Source of the DNA: Corynebacterium suedekumii
Lineage (GTDB): Bacteria; Actinomycetota; Actinomycetes; Mycobacteriales; Mycobacteriaceae
DNA length: 64,000 nucleotides
Reading direction: 5' to 3'
Assembly: GCF_030252185.1 (NCBI RefSeq)
Contig: NZ_CP126970.1
Coordinates: forward strand, 62,001-126,000
Under the pieces are notes generated by a model that saw nothing but the letters and a program-made list of their open reading frames with translations, made no database searches and was not told the DNA's origin. Of this stretch, positions 63,202 through 64,000 are shown in pieces (the stretch's first letter is position 1; the number at the start of each line of letters is the position of its first letter). The translations under genes and the position numbers were made by a program.

Positions 63202-63950
63202 CGGTGGTGGACAAGGTGGTGGACACGGTGCCGCGCCGTCCCCTGCTCTTCCTCGGCACCACCCTCGTCTGCTCCCTCCCCTGCTACGCGCTCAACCGAC
63301 TCGATGTCCGGGTGCCGTTCGGGCTTCCACCCAGTGTCGTCATGATCGGTGTCCCCGCCGCCGTCGCCGGCACGTTCGTCGCCCGCGACGAGGGCAGGCG
63401 GGGTGTCCGCCGCTGGCTCGCCTCGCTTGTCGACGTCCGCCGTACCCCACCCCGCGTTCTCCTCACCGCCGCGCTCCTCATGCCCGCCGTCCACCTGGTC
63501 GCGGCGGGCCTGTCCGGTGCCGTGACACCGGTGACACCCAGTGCAGCCGCGCTCACCCTGGTCGTGTTCATCCTCGGCGCGATCCCGGAGGAACTCGGTT
63601 GGACGGCCTACGCCACCGGGCCGATGCAGGAACGATTCGGCGTGACCGGGGCCGGAATGGTCATCGGCGCGGTGTGGGCCGGGTGGCACGTCGTGCCCTG
63701 GCTGAGCATGGGGCACAGCTGGCGGTGGGTCGCCTGGCAGTCGGCGGTCACCGTCGCGATGCGCGTCATCATGGGGCACCTGTTCCGGATGTCCGGCAGG
63801 AGCGCCGCGACGGCCCTGGTGTTCCACGCCCTGTCGAATGCGTCACTTGAGATCCTCCCCGGTGGCGTGGAACTGAGGCGGACGGCCATCGTCGGAACCC
63901 TGCTCATTCTGCTGGCTGCCGGGGTGACGAAGGTGAACCGGGATACTTAG
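63198..63950 (+). CDS. CPBP-family intramembrane protein (CAAX-protease-like)
   Basis: This 250-residue membrane protein has about six to eight hydrophobic segments and the CPBP motifs: E-E in AIPEELGWTAYA (about 133), a histidine in AGWHVVPW (about 160) and FHALSNAS (about 214). The conserved Arg of the usual E-E-x-x-x-R is Thr here. The GTG start at 63198 overlaps the response regulator stop (GTGA), so it belongs to the same operon. Bacterial CPBP proteins are linked to bacteriocin immunity and envelope stress; the specific role is unknown. Confidence 0.82.
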   Translation: MTVVDKVVDTVPRRPLLFLGTTLVCSLPCYALNRLDVRVPFGLPPSVVMIGVPAAVAGTFVARDEGRRGVRRWLASLVDVRRTPPRVLLTAALLMPAVHLVAAGLSGAVTPVTPSAAALTLVVFILGAIPEELGWTAYATGPMQERFGVTGAGMVIGAVWAGWHVVPWLSMGHSWRWVAWQSAVTVAMRVIMGHLFRMSGRSAATALVFHALSNASLEILPGGVELRRTAIVGTLLILLAAGVTKVNRDT

Positions 63951-64000
63951 CTACAGCTGGCCTCCCGGGTACCCCGGACCACGCCCGCCGAGGGGCCGAA
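63951..64000 (-). other. Window end, possibly the 3' end of a minus-strand gene
   Basis: One minus-strand frame reads ...GRGPGYPGGQL and stops at 63951-63953 (TAG). The stretch is too short to assign a gene. The stop would lie directly after the stop of the CPBP gene, a convergent arrangement. Confidence 0.2.

Overview
ORGANISM. The window looks like the chromosome of a high-GC Corynebacterium. The evidence is gene order: benABCD-benR is followed by convergent clpP2-clpP1 and then tig, and rpiB, a DsbA-like gene and pepN follow further on. This is the order I remember from Corynebacterium glutamicum. There are also mycolata-type regulators (LuxR-type BenR, candidate GlxR and ClgR boxes) and very strong C/G-ending codon use. 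The species cannot be named from the sequence alone. LAYOUT. 1-37.1 kb is an aromatic-catabolism super-cluster. It holds the tail of pcaF and all of pcaD; a HicAB toxin-antitoxin pair; an aryl-alcohol/aryl-aldehyde dehydrogenase operon whose alcohol dehydrogenase is split by an IS3-family element; AraC and IclR regulators; an eight-gene cre operon (creJ-I-H-G-F-E-D-C) for 4-cresol; a frameshifted LuxR regulator; pcaHGBC-pobA-pcaK; a benK-like transporter; catABC; and benABCD-benR. 37.3-41.5 kb is housekeeping: clpP2, clpP1, an alcohol dehydrogenase, tig, tRNA-Pro and tRNA-Gly. 41.6-47.6 kb has a Gly/Asp-rich membrane protein, a degenerate histidine-kinase-like sensor, a DASS-type anion transporter, a glycerate kinase and an aldo/keto reductase. 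47.6-54.5 kb is a compact glycosyltransferase/WcbI island. 54.6-56.1 kb is a DUF222/HNH protein. 56.2-60.5 kb has rpiB, a small membrane protein, a DsbA-like protein and pepN. 60.5-64 kb is a two-component operon: a secreted Pro-Ala/Asp-Trp repeat protein, a histidine kinase, a response regulator and a CPBP-family membrane protein. HOW IT WORKS TOGETHER. CreHI phosphorylates 4-cresol, CreJ with CreF/CreE oxidises the methyl group, CreD removes the phosphate, and CreG/CreC help take the product to 4-hydroxybenzoate. PobA makes protocatechuate, and PcaHG, PcaB, PcaC, PcaD and PcaF take it through the beta-ketoadipate pathway. Benzoate enters through BenABCD and CatABC. PcaIJ, needed between PcaD and PcaF, is not in the window. 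OF MOST INTEREST. (a) The phosphorylate-oxidise-dephosphorylate cre operon next to its downstream pathway. (b) Two loci 18 kb apart share three 11-bp-spaced TTCA boxes and homologous sensor domains, but one kinase has lost its catalytic residues. (c) BenC carries a C-terminal FCD-like sensor domain. (d) An undescribed-looking glycan island. (e) Three frameshifts that each look like loss of one C from a poly-C run, which is more likely sequence error than true gene decay.
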